Origin: Ephemerocybe angulata
Lineage: Eukaryota > Basidiomycota > Agaricomycetes > Agaricales > Psathyrellaceae
Length of the DNA stretch: 64,000 bases
Assembly: GCA_013368325.1 (NCBI GenBank)
Contig: JAACJK010000121.1
Span: 1 to 64,000 of the forward strand
Direction: 5' to 3'
In this document: positions 13,666 through 24,175 of the stretch, piece after piece
Layout: the number at the start of each line of letters is the position of its first letter
How positions within the stretch are numbered: the stretch's first letter is position 1
Made by a program: the position numbers and the translations under genes
Notes under the pieces: model-generated
What the model saw: the letters and a program-made list of their open reading frames with translations, nothing else
Told to the model about the DNA's origin: nothing
Databases searched by the model: none

Positions 13666-14492
13666 TTATACTCCTTCAGCTGAATCTGCTTCTCCTTGAA
13701 AGATCTGACCGAACTCAGCTGACCTGGCTTGAGTAAACGACAGTATGCTGATGGAATTGACGGTCTTCTGAACCAAGTTGCGAGTGCGTACCAGATTTTC
13801 ATAGTGGCTGATAAGCCGACTCTGAATCCAAACGAGGTTGCTCATGTGAGCATCGAGCAAGGCAGCGGTCGACCTTGCCCCCGAATCAGTGCTTGTCCCC
13901 TGATACAACTTGGAGAGATGCTCGAACGCCATCTCTCCAATCTTCACTGCATCTTCGTTCAGGCCTTGGGTAGGGCGGGGAACTGTAGGAGAACGAAGGG
14001 GGCTGGGGGCCGGCGCCTCGCGGTCGTGCGGAGCCATAACACGACTATATTTCTCCAATTTGGCCTTGCCTGCAGCTATCTTGTCGTTGAAGCCTGAGGC
14101 AGGTTGGCGATAATCTTCTTGTGCCATGTATTTACGTTCCAAAGTCGAAATAGGTAATTTTTGGAGAGGGGATTGCAGAGAAGCAGGGGACTGGAGGGCG
14201 TGTACGGTGCGGTTGCGCTCAGGCGACTTGAATGCAAGCGAGAGAATATCGTCGGTGACCTGAAATTCTGCACAAATATATAAGCAATACTCGTCTTCAT
14301 AGTCCAAGCACATCGCTCACCCGACTGAGTGCTTTCAAGTGGCGCGCTTTCACTCCCCTCCCCACTATCTTCTACTGATTTCATAACATAGTCCACTACA
14401 TGCGTCGTCAGCCATATTATAATTTGCACTTCAACCGGTGTAAGCTCACCTTCCTTCCCCTTACTGCCTTGGACCCCGCCGAAAGAGCTCAT
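13666..14492 (-). CDS. Small helical protein, tandem paralogue of the gene at 12053 (paralogue B)
   Basis: Model: 14492-14450, 14395-14321, 14267-13666, giving 239 aa with consistent phases. It matches its neighbour at the N-terminus (VDYVMKS...STQS...VTDDILSLAFKSP) and the C-terminus (IGEMAFEHLSKLYQG, LLDAHMSNLVWIQSRL, ILSFTQARSAEFGQIFQGEAD) but lacks the Pro/Ser repeat block, so the repeats were gained in the other copy or lost here. The C-terminal 100 residues look helical and could be a protein-interaction region. It is divergent from the zinc-cluster protein gene starting at 14950, which suggests shared control. Function unknown. Confidence 0.75.
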
Positions 14493-14949
14493 TCGAGCGA
14501 ATGTGAAGGAGAAAAAAGCAGAAACGGTCAACTTGGATTGGGGCTCGGAGGACGAGGTTGCGAAACACGTTCGGGGAATCGCCGCAAAGCGGTATATGTG
14601 AAACCGGTAATTCCCTACAAAGAAGAATGAAAAACAACGAAGGTATGGGTCCCACTATCTAAATCTAGTCAACACGGTTGAAGTGCTGGTGGCTAGCTGC
14701 CAACCAGTTGGCTAGATAACCATCGTGATTCCGAAAAGGAATCGCTCTAATGCCGACAGAATGCGGATAGACACCAAGATTCGCTGATACTCCCGAACCA
14801 TCGGAATAGGTCATCGGATTAGATTGAAGTCCTGCCATGTGGGGTGTCCGACAGAACGTTTGAGACTTGATCCATTGGATATTCTCCCTCCTCAAGGTTC
14901 GAACCGAATTCAAACCACTCACCAAGTATCATCGACGTCGTCTTCTGTC
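14493..14949. promoter_or_regulatory. Short bidirectional intergenic region
   Basis: 457 bp between divergent start codons (14492 minus, 14950 plus). Likely contains both promoters. No clear TATA element; an upstream in-frame ATG at 14824 could extend the right-hand gene by 42 residues. Confidence 0.45.
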
Positions 14950-17900
14950 ATGGCAAGCTCTAATCGGGAGACAGAAGCCAAAGCGCAGGTCACAAAAGAA
15001 TTTTGTCAGCAGCAGATCCAAATCCTAGATAAGTTATTGGAGGGGGCCGAAACGTGGAACGAGGAGAAGGATGACTTGGGTTCTCTGCTTCGACAACTCA
15101 AATTGCCGTCTGTGAGTAATCTAAAACTTTGCTAGTTAGCCTAGATAACCAACTCTTTCTGTAGAGGCCTATTTTGCATGGTTATGCTACCTATGGTCAC
15201 CACAATTTCCAGCACAAGAATGACCGCGTAAACGCATGGCTCCGGGACTGGAAGAATCAAGATCAAGGCCTTGACTTGTCTCTATTCAAGAAGCCTCCCT
15301 TCGGTACATCCTAGAGCTATAGTATAGAGATGCGTAAACTTACAACCGTTGTAGGTACACCTATAGGCGCTGCGCCCGCCAGGGTTAGCGCCGGTACGAG
15401 TGATAGTCGCAGAGGATCACCGGCGAACACGGCCGTCGCACATCCTAAACCAGTCGAGCTGAAGGGAGCGGTGGCCAGTGCAGGACTGGGTGTTGGAGGT
15501 CTGTCCAAGGATGCTGCGAAGGCGGAAGGTGCACGCGCGGATGCGGGTGTGGCAGGTGTCGGGGGTGCGGTCGTGGACGGTGTCGGGGCGATGCGCGCGG
15601 GCGTCGAAGGGGTCGGGGGTGTGGGCGTAGACGGTGTCGGAGTGACGCGCGCGGGTGTCGCAGGTGCGGGCGCGGTCGGTGTCGGGGTGACGCGCGGAGC
15701 AGTGGCCAGTGCAGGACTGGGTGTTGGAGGGTCCAAGGTTGCTGCAAAGGCGGAAGGTGCACGCGCGGATGCGGGCGTGGCAGGTGTCGGGGGTGCGGTC
15801 GTGGACGGTGTCGGGGCGATGCGCGCGGGAATCGTAGTTGTCGGGGGTGTGGGCGCGGTCGGTGTCGGGGCGACGCGCGCGGGCGTCGAAGGGGTCGGGG
15901 ATGTGGGCGTAGACGGTGTCGGAGTGACGCGCGCGGGTGTCACAGGTGCGGGCGCGGTCGGTGTCGGGGTGACGCGCGGAGCAGTGGCCGGTGCAGGACT
16001 GGGTGTTGGAGGGTCTAAGGATGCTGCGAAGGTGGAAGGTGCACGCGTCACGACGGCTCCTTTCGGTCAGTCCAGGATATCCAAGTGAGATGGAATTGAA
16101 TTCTAACTACATACATAGGCGTGGTTGATAAGACAGATGCCGGCGAAGGTCAAGTCAAACCAGAGGGTGGTAGTGGGTCACTGTCGGGGAATGCAGTCTA
16201 TGGCAATCGAGGCGCGACCGCAGAACCGGCTATGGGCAAGGGCTCAGCTAATGCGGGGGTCGGGCAACCGGAGGTCGCGCCAGGCGAAGCGCTGGCGGGA
16301 GCATTCCGCCTGTGGATGTCAGTTGCTAAGGGTAGGGGCGAAGATGTACAGGGTGCAGGCGCGGTCGGTGTCGGAGTGACGCGCCCGGGTGTCACAGGTG
16401 CGGGCGCGGTCGGTGTTGGGGTGACGGCGGGAGCCACAGGTGCGGGCGTGGCGGGCGCAACCAGTGCTGCGGGAAGTGCTGCAGGGGCGGAGGGAGTTGT
16501 CAAACATGACGATGTCGAGCGTTTAAGCGTACCTCACGCAGAGGAAATGTCGGACACTGAGCAGGCGGACGATGCTATGCAGGTTGATGACGGGGAGGGG
16601 ATTAAGGGGGTGAGCAAAGGAAAGGAAAGGGCGAAGGTGCAGAGAGGTAATGAAGATGAGGAAGAGGAGGAAGATGACCACAATGATGAGGATGGCCTCG
16701 ACTTCCAAAATGACGATGGAAGTAATGATGGGGAGGACGATGGGGAGGACGACGGGGAGGACGACGAGACCGAGGACAGCGACGAGGAGGTGAAGCAATC
16801 GGCGAAGCCAGAAAGGAGTCGGAAAGGGGGCGAGGAAGAACAGAATCGGAGAGGGAAGTCGACCGGGAGCAAGAGAAAAACGCCTGACCACCACACGGAG
16901 CCGTCGAGCGATGATGAGGATACCCAGACCAAGAAGAAGAAAAAGGTTGACCTAGTTTACCTCGCCACGCTTGTGGAGTACGAAAAGCCTTGCGAGCAGT
17001 GCGTCAGACTCAAGAGGAAATGCTGCATGGTCACTAGCTCACCGCCGGAGAAGCCTAAGGCATGTTACCTTTGCTCGTGGAATAAGAAGAAGTGCGGTTT
17101 CTTGCCTAGGTCTACCCCGCGTCGCAGGAGGGGTAGGGCTTCAGGCAAGCAATCCACGAAGGGCGGAGCGGGTGATGATGGGTTGGGGAAAGGGGCAAAA
17201 GAGGAACGGGAGGAGGGGTCTGGGAAGGGAGTCAAGGAGCGAGTAGGCAAGGGGTCTGGGAAGGGAGTCAAGGAGCGAGTAGGTGAGGGGTCTGGGAAGG
17301 ATGCGAAAGATGGAGGTAACGAGGGGTCGGGGAAGACAGTTTCATACGAGAGGACCCAGAGAGGGAAAGGGAAAGGAAAGGTGAAATCGGCCAAGTACGT
17401 CAAGGAGGAGGACATAGAAGAGGACGTCCCGATGGAGGTGGATGCCGAGGCAGGGGCCGCGGTCTTGGATCTGTCGGCGAGCAGCGCCCCCAAGTCTATC
17501 CGACCAGGTCGGAATGTTGGCGCACCAGGTCGGAATGTTAGCGCCCAGGGTCCTTTGCGAGATTCTCCGGTGAGTAGCGCGCTTTGCCTGTCGAAGATGT
17601 TGAAACTGATAAAGCTGGAATCAGTTGTCAGATCGTGCTCCGACGGCCGGTGACTCCGGCAAGTCCGCTAAATCCCGCGGGGCGAAAATGCCGCCGGCAA
17701 AGATTGATCGGGTGACGCCCGCTTATGAAGGGGAGTTGTCCAGCGCTAACATCAACGTAAGCGCCCGACAAATATTCTTGGATCGCGACTTACTCGTCTT
17801 CAGACTGCCCTCTCTCGCCTAACTCAAGATCATAGGACGCTTGAGAATGATGTAAGAGACCTTGAAGGTGGGCTTAGAGCGGTTCAACGCGATGCAAAGA

Positions 17901-18982
17901 GGCCGATCGAGCTGCAAGAGAAGGTAGCTGAACTCCAGGCTAGACATAACGTCGTGGTGGAATCGTCGGAGAGAGCGAATCGGGAGTTGGCTATGAAAGT
18001 CGAGCATCTGAGTGGCCAAGCTTCTCAGACTTTCGACTTGGCGCGGAGGTTAGGCGACGTGGAGAAAGGACTTGGGGATCTCCGAGTAGATGGAGCAGTT
18101 GTCTCGTCGCTTGAAAATCGGCTAAATGGGATAGAGGCGAGGGCGAATGCGGGGGATGGGAGGGTGGCCGATATGGAGCGTCGCATAGGAGAGATTAGTG
18201 GGTCCAGGAACGATGAACAGGTTTTGGCGAAGCTCGGAGCGTTGGAAAAGCGGGTAGTGGATGTTGGGGCTTCTGGTGAAGAGGGGAACAGGGATCATCG
18301 GAGAGAGCTCATGCTATCTTTTGAGACAATGCTTCGGGCGCAGGAGGATCGGATCAAAGCCGAAGTTGGAAATGTGGCGCGGGGAGTCATGGATGCGGTT
18401 CACTTTGAAGTGGCGGGTTTAAGGCGAGAGATGGACGAGCGGCATCGTGAGGTAGTCACACACGTCAACAGGTGTGGAGAGGAAATTGGAAGGCTGAGAG
18501 AAGCCTTCCCTATCGCATTCTCCTCTGCAGCACATCACCGCAGCAATTTCCATCACAGCGCGCCAGTTCCTCCCTCTCAGATCGCCCCTCTGGCTTACCA
18601 TTCTGGCATCGGCTATCCAAGCGATCTACAGGGAGTCGCGATCCAGTCGGCGACAGGTCCCTTTCCGCCAGACGTGCGAAGCGCCGGACCTTTAGCAATG
18701 GGTAACTCGGCATCTGCGGGACCAAGGCGAGGCGGCGGAGATTCCAGCATGTCCGCCCAAAATCCAGGCCCAGGTCAATGGTCCGCAGATAACTCCATGC
18801 TTACGTCGCTGCCATCGTCTTCAGGCGCCGCCTCACCCCGACATAATTGGTCTGCGGATAATTCTACACTCACGAATCTTTCCACAGGATCCGGGTTACC
18901 ATCTAGTAACGGTCCGCAGGGAATCTTGCTACCTCCCCATAACCACCAGTGGCAGCAGGGTGACATGTCTATGGGGGTTTGA
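14950..18982 (+). CDS. 1,257-aa protein with Zn2Cys6-like cluster and C-terminal coiled coil
   Basis: Model: 14950-15111, 15165-15303, 15355-16065, 16119-17569, 17625-17756, 17804-18982; all phases agree. Residues 1-100 are ordinary (QQQIQILDKLLEGAETW). Residues about 125-340 are Gly/Ala/Val repeats (AGVAGAGAVGVGVTRGAVA). A long acidic run (about 510-560) and basic Lys/Arg stretches follow. Near residues 620-660 there are six cysteines in the fungal binuclear zinc-cluster spacing: CEQCVRLKRKC, then 13 residues on, CYLCSWNKKKC. Residues about 870-1080 are heptad-like (RLTQDHRTLENDVRDLEGGL) and probably coiled coil. Zn2Cys6 proteins normally carry the cluster at an end and bind DNA as dimers through a following coiled coil, so DNA binding is plausible but inferred. 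Convergent with the gene at 19249. Confidence 0.78.
15468..16050 (+). repeat. Internal duplication of a Gly/Ala/Val-coding segment
   Basis: The segment beginning GTGGCCAGTGCAGGACTGG (15470) recurs from 15701 and, with one change, from 15983, giving two unequal units of 231 and 282 bp and a partial third. Spacing differences are multiples of three (51 bp), so the frame is kept. Confidence 0.85.
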
Positions 18983-19248
18983 GGTTTACGCTGGGGCGCT
19001 TAATCTGATTCCGGTTATAGCCATGTCTTCCGAGCACCGTTCTTTGCTGTTGTTTCTTTCAAATGTATTCCATGTCCCCAGAAACATGCTTTTTCTGACT
19101 CATCCTGCGGGCCAAGAACATAAGCGGATGTCTGTTAGCCAACAGTCGGGCGGGCGCCTACGCTAAATTGAGCGGGGCGGCGCACGCATGTCGGGAATCA
19201 GGATGTCACTTGCAAAAATCATCAACAAATATACTAAGGTACACGGCA

Positions 19249-19890
19249 TCAATCAAACTTTGGGAATGGGGGTACGGAAAAAGCCAAAGGTCCATAGACC
19301 GATTCGTCTCCAGGAACACGTCCGATGATGCAGAGGTTGGGAAGGAAGCGAATCCAGAGTTCCCATGCCTCGGGAAGATTGTTGACCTCGACCATCTCAG
19401 TCAGAGTAGGGTCAATGTACGCAATAAGATGGTCGGCCCAAGCTCTGAAAATAGCATGAGTCGCAACATACAAATTGCCCACTGCTTCCACTTACTGGTT
19501 GGAGTAGATACCGGGCGCCCGCCCTTTCCCAATGACGTAGAATGCCTTGCTAAAGTGGTCAAAAGGCGGAACTTTGGCCTGCGCCGCCGACGGCGTCGGA
19601 GAGCTTTCCCGACCACCTAGAATATCGGCCTCGCGTTGTTGCATCCCACGCAGCATCTCCTTACTCTCCTGCAACATGTCCGCCTTGATGTCCGCCTCCT
19701 TCATAAGGCCCTTCAGGGTATCGAACATGGCCGACAGTTTAGCCACCCGATCCTCTAGCTCGGCCATCATTTCAGCCGTAGGCTCTTCGGGGGCAGGGTC
19801 GATGGGGCGGGAGGTATGGACCGCGGGGGAGACGTTGTCGGAGCTATTCGGGAGTGAGCCGCTTTGCCTCATAGGTGATGTGGTCGCCAT
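19249..19890 (-). CDS. 196-aa coiled-coil protein of unknown function
   Basis: Model: 19890-19496 and 19444-19249 around a 51-nt intron (19495-19445) with canonical GTAAGT and a CAG acceptor. Residues about 35-95 are heptad-like (ELEDRVAKLSAMFDTLKGLM, KEMLRGMQQREADIL). The C-terminal 75 residues are of globular composition with several Trp and Pro (WADHLIAYIDPTLTEMVEV, EAWELWIRFLPNLC). The size and shape, helical part then short compact end, resemble the other small genes in this window, but I see no convincing residue-level match. It lies 266 bp from the convergent zinc-cluster gene and is in tandem with the 913-aa gene behind it. Not recognised. Confidence 0.65.
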
Positions 19891-20094
19891 GCGAATTCCA
19901 AACTGGGGGCTTCAAAGCTTCACCGTTGGTCTCCACTCCTTTAAATGTGTTTTTAATTAGAGATTTCTCTGAGTTGGGCCAAACTATCCAACCTGGGACA
20001 GCGGCATGGCAGGTAGAAAGAGCCCGATTGTGAGGCGAATAAATGATATACGTATTCAGGTAAAAGAAACAAATGTCACGGAGATATAGGTAGC

Positions 20095-23000
20095 CTACTG
20101 CAGCTTCTCCAACAATAAAGCCTTCTGTGTCTTCTGCCTCTGCCTCTTGCCCTCTTTTCCATGCTCCTCACTGACTTTCATCAGCATCTCATCCTCCTTC
20201 GCCCTCTTGGGCTTAGTTCCAGTCGGTTTGGACTTTTGAGGGACCTTGGAGGATGAGGCAGTGGCCACTTTTGGCTTTGTCAGTTTTCTCGGTCGGCCTT
20301 TACCTTTCCCGGCTTTCTTGGAGATTCTCTTGTCGTTGTCGGTCCAATCGGGATCTTCTTCTTCTAATACATCCTCCATTTCCACATCCGAGTTGGGGTT
20401 GACAGGCGGAGTTTGGGAACTGCCTGTCGGAACTTGAGCGGGGGTTCCAGCCGCCGTGGCCACATTGAGAAGGTGAGGGTTCGCCCGGATGAGGGCGATC
20501 ATTGCCTCTAAGGCCGTGTTGACGCCGGGAGTGGCGGAAGGCGCGACGGCGGGAGTCGTGGAGGTCGCGATGGCGGGAGTGGCGGAAGATGCAACGGCGA
20601 GAGTGGTGGGGGACGCGACGGCGAGAGTGGGAGAGGTCGCGACAGTGGGAGTCGTGGAGGTCGCGACGGCGAGAGTGGGAGAGGTCGCGACAGTGGGAGT
20701 CATGGAGGTCGCGGCGGCTGGAGTTGTGGAAGGGGCAACAGCGGGAGTCGTGGAAGGCGCGACAGCGAGAGTGGTGGGGGAGGGGACCCCGAGAGTGGTG
20801 GGGGACGCGACGGCTGGAGTCAGGGAGGTCGCGACGGCTGGAGTTGCGGAAGGCGCGACGGCGGGAGTCGTGGAAGGCGCGACAGCGAGATTGCTGGGGG
20901 ACACGACGGCCGGAGGATTGGAGGTCTCGACGGCGGGAATGCTTCCTGGCTTAGAAGGCGGTCCGCCCGGCACATCTAACCTGCCGTGGATAGTCAAAGC
21001 CGATGCCGCTTGCACCAATTGTCGGGTGGGTGTTGGCGGTACATCAGTCGTCATTGAAAGACTATGCACGCCGCGAGCTATTTAAAGAAGTCAGCAAAAG
21101 TACGGTATTCTGAATGCAAAGACGTACCTGGCTCAGGCATCCCGATCGGCTCTGTACCGTCTTCGTCAGAGCTAATTACTGTCCTGCCTTCTAGACGAGA
21201 TCGCGCTCTCTCCTTCACCTTTCCTTTATCCTGGGACCCCCTTGGCTGTTTAGCCACCTGTGCAGCCTCTGGGACCGGTCCTGGCTCATCCACGTCCATC
21301 CCAAAATCACCCCCGAACTCGACATCCATCCATGGATCTACCCCAACCGGCTGCGCGCCGTTGTTCTCCACCCCGACTGCCTTCCCCCCGACTTCTCCAT
21401 CCCGACTCGCCTCACCCGACCCCGACTTCTCAGCACCCACCATCGTTCCAGACTTCTCCACCCGTACCGCCGTCGCACCTGGCTTCTTAGCTCCCTGCGC
21501 TTCGCCCGATCCCTCTACCCCAACTGACTTCGCATCCCGACCTGCCTCGCCCGACTTCCCTACTCCCAGAGCCGACTTCTCAATCCCGATTGTCTTCTCC
21601 GATGCCTTTCCCCCCGACTTCAATTCCGACTCCGCCCCTCCACTCCTGTTCTTCGGCGTCTTGGGCTTAGGTCTCACCTTTTGCTTAGTCCTAGGGGGCG
21701 GGTCCTCCGAATCGTTGTCCGATTCTTGAGCTGGAGCCTTGGTCTTTGGCTTAGACGCGGCCTTCCGCCTTGGCCGTCGGTTCGGAGGTTGTTTGGTGGA
21801 GTCTGAGCCCGAGCTCGGGGGTTGAGACACAAGTGTTCTAGGTTCGCTGGGCATGAAGACGGTCCCGCTAAGATATTGACGGAATTGGAAAGGAATCAAA
21901 CCGGCCTTTTGGCGTTCATACCAATGCTTGAGAAGGCGTTGATTCTTGTCTACGCCCATTACGTTTGGGTCCTCGAAAGAGCCGAAGTCTTCAGGAAAGT
22001 ACTCGTCTGCGACGAACTGGGACAAGTCCTTCGTAATGCTGTTCCAAGGCGGACCTGCATTTCTATTCCCTGCTGGGACGCCTTTTGCCCTGGCTGTTTA
22101 ATAACAAAGATATCATTAGCTTCGACACCCCTAGCGATAGTTGCTGTTACGCACCGTAGAATCCTCTCACAATTAGTCGAACAACCTTAACGAAATATTT
22201 GTGGGCTTTCCAAGCAGCGGGGACATGTTCGGGGTTCGGGATCAGAGGCTCTCCATGATCATTGACCTTGAGCACTATTTCGTTCGACTTCGGCTCCTCC
22301 TCCTCTCCATCCTCAGTCGGAGGAGACGGCATGTCGTGCTGCACAAATCGACCATACGATCCTTCTGGGTCAGCTTTCTCCCACCAACCACGAGCGGTAG
22401 ACTTAAACGGCCGCCCTCCTCCGAGCTCAAAGTTAAAGTCCATTGTCACTACGCGCGTTAAATGTCGGAAATCAGCTATGAATACAGTTCGGGAGACGTC
22501 CCTCGCTTACCGATATGCAGCTGATCGTTCGTATCGACGTGAGCGGTTAGAAACACGATCCGCGCCCCCATCTGGTTATACACGTCTCTAGAGAACTGTC
22601 TAACCCAGGAACGTAAGTTCTTCTCTGCGAGACTGAGAACAATCAGGTTAGGTTTGAAAACCAGAAAGACATAATTCTACAACGTACCGTTTCTTCTCTT
22701 CCGCGTTAGGACCGTGCTCTCTCCACGAAATCGCCATTTTCTCGTATTTTTCCCGCTCCTTATCGGTGAGCTTAGCCATCTCGGCACTAATGGCAGCTTG
22801 AAACGTGCTAAAAGGCTTAGTCTTCTTAGGATCCCCGCCCTCACCTTCGGGTTCGGGAGTCTCGTCCTCGTCTTCGAGGTCATCCAGATCCAGTTCCTCC
22901 GACGTAGCCCGACGACCCAGCGATTGTTCTTGGAGTTCTTTCCACGTAGCCTTGCATTTCTCCATGTTGGTGCGGTAGAAACATTGTCGCGCAGTCCAAT

Positions 23001-23304
23001 GTACAGCCCAAGTCGGAGGGTCGTTGCGGCTCCGCCCACGCTGCGCAAACCAAGTTCGCACGTTCTGGAAAAAGAATCAGATTATTTTTAAAACTCCGAC
23101 TTTAGCGCCCAAACCAACCTCGCCGAGTCCATTCTGCTCTGGCTTCTTGATCATCCGACCGGTGATACGCCCGGTGCCGAAAATAGCAATTTTCGCGCAC
23201 CGGTGCGTGTAAACCCCACGCACCGGGTATCCAAGTGACTTGTCCAGAGGAGAGTTCTCACTCTCCTCACCAGGCGAAGGGACAGGGGAGGATTTGCAAA
23301 ACAT
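20095..23304 (-). CDS. 913-aa protein with HMG-like segment and (A/T)P-rich repeats
   Basis: Model: 23304-23119, 23064-22688, 22632-22511, 22448-22155, 22093-21128, 21077-20095; every phase agrees. Exon 2 has VRTWFAQRGRS followed later by FSTFQAAISAEMAKLTDKEREKYEKMAI, reminiscent of an HMG-box end. Exon 3-4 have WVRQFSRDVYNQMGARIVFL and MDFNFELGGGRPF; exon 5 has NQRLLKHWYERQ. I remember this order of segments from a large agaricomycete family of unknown function (memory, not a search). The rest is low complexity: basic and acidic tracts, then octapeptide-like repeats (AVAPSTTP) at about 20510-20940 and a Lys-rich end. The first exon (GYPVRGVYTHRCAKIAIF) is suspect: it overlaps a strong hairpin. 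The true N-terminus may be the exon near 28.7 kb. Confidence 0.7.
20510..20940 (-). repeat. Coding minisatellite of degenerate 24-bp units
   Basis: Many imperfect 24-bp (8-codon) units encoding variants of AVAPSTTP/AVATSTTP run through the last exon of the 913-aa gene. On the plus strand they show as repeated GGCGGGAGT-like blocks. Typical unequal-exchange substrate. Confidence 0.8.
23168..23207. repeat. Perfect-loop hairpin, possible MITE remnant
   Basis: Arms CGCCCGGTGCCGAAAAT (23168-23184) and ATTTTCGCGCACCGGTGCG (23189-23207) pair over about 15 bases with a 4-base loop. It lies inside the modelled first exon of the 913-aa gene, which makes that exon less trustworthy. Confidence 0.7.
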
Positions 23305-24114
23305 GATATTCTATTATCAAATGAGACTACAAGAGCAGGATGAGCATGGTAACAAACACGTAGCATCGGATGCTCGTGTGAGTACCGAAAACTCTCCCTG
23401 AGTAGCTGCACCTCCTCCCTTGGTCCAAACCAACCCATGGGGGCCTCCTACCTATTATCTGCCCTCGTACATTCCACCCAGGCCTCACCATACCCTGCGA
23501 GAGCCATTGCACCCCAGTTTCCCTTCGAGATCATCGAGACGAGAGGCCGCGCGGCAAACGCCGCGCCGCCATCAAACCATCAATTGTGCCGCAGACCGGC
23601 AACGTCACGCGCCTCCAAGCAAGCGCCGGTCCCTTCTATCCCCTCTGCCGTGCTTCTATCTCTTCATCTATGCTTCTTTTTCTTATCCGATCCTCTTTCT
23701 GACTCATTCCTCCTCCTTTCATGTGATTTTATTATATGTATAAGTATCTAAACCGTTTGTATTTTGATAGGAGCTAATTTGTACCCCGTCTTTGTGATCT
23801 TTCGTTTGCGTGATTCCCTCACCCTTGGAACTTCCAGCTCTCACATTAGCTTGTGATTGAGCCCTTCCGTCACCCCTCGTCGGTGATCGTCTCGTCTTCC
23901 CGGCCTCTCCCTCCCATCTTCTGAACTCGTCTTGACGAGTGAGCCCTCCCCAAGAACCTCCCGGCCAACCGTCGTACCCCGACTACAGCCTATCGTAACC
24001 CCACTACCCAAGACCCACCTCAGAAACCCATCTCATTGCGAGTGGGTTATCGTTTATATTGATTTGAGACCCCTTTTGAGACCTGAGTCCACGCCGGCGC
24101 CTATCGATAAAGTG
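23305..24114. other. Non-coding stretch, nothing recognised
   Basis: No plausible gene. The sequence is mixed, with a pyrimidine-rich run around 23640-23730. It separates the 913-aa gene from the 61-bp repeat copy. Confidence 0.4.
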
Positions 24115-24175
24115 TCCGTGTGTTGGTGTGTTGGTGTGTGTGCGTTTTCCGCGCAAACCAGCACTTTCCTCATCA
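24115..24175. repeat. 61-bp direct repeat, copy 1
   Basis: Identical over 61 bases to 28447-28507 in the same orientation (starts TCCGTGTGTTGGTGTGTTGG). The other copy is the tail of a coding exon, so this one looks like a displaced exon fragment. Longer than any usual target-site duplication. Confidence 0.95.

Noticed and set aside
15317..16051. 244-codon Pro/Thr/Ala-rich minus-strand frame
   Set aside because: Mirror of the Gly/Ala/Val repeats in the 1,257-aa gene, which has consistent introns on the plus strand.
20510..20940. CRISPR-like regular repeats
   Set aside because: Units are contiguous 24-bp coding repeats without spacers, in a eukaryotic gene.
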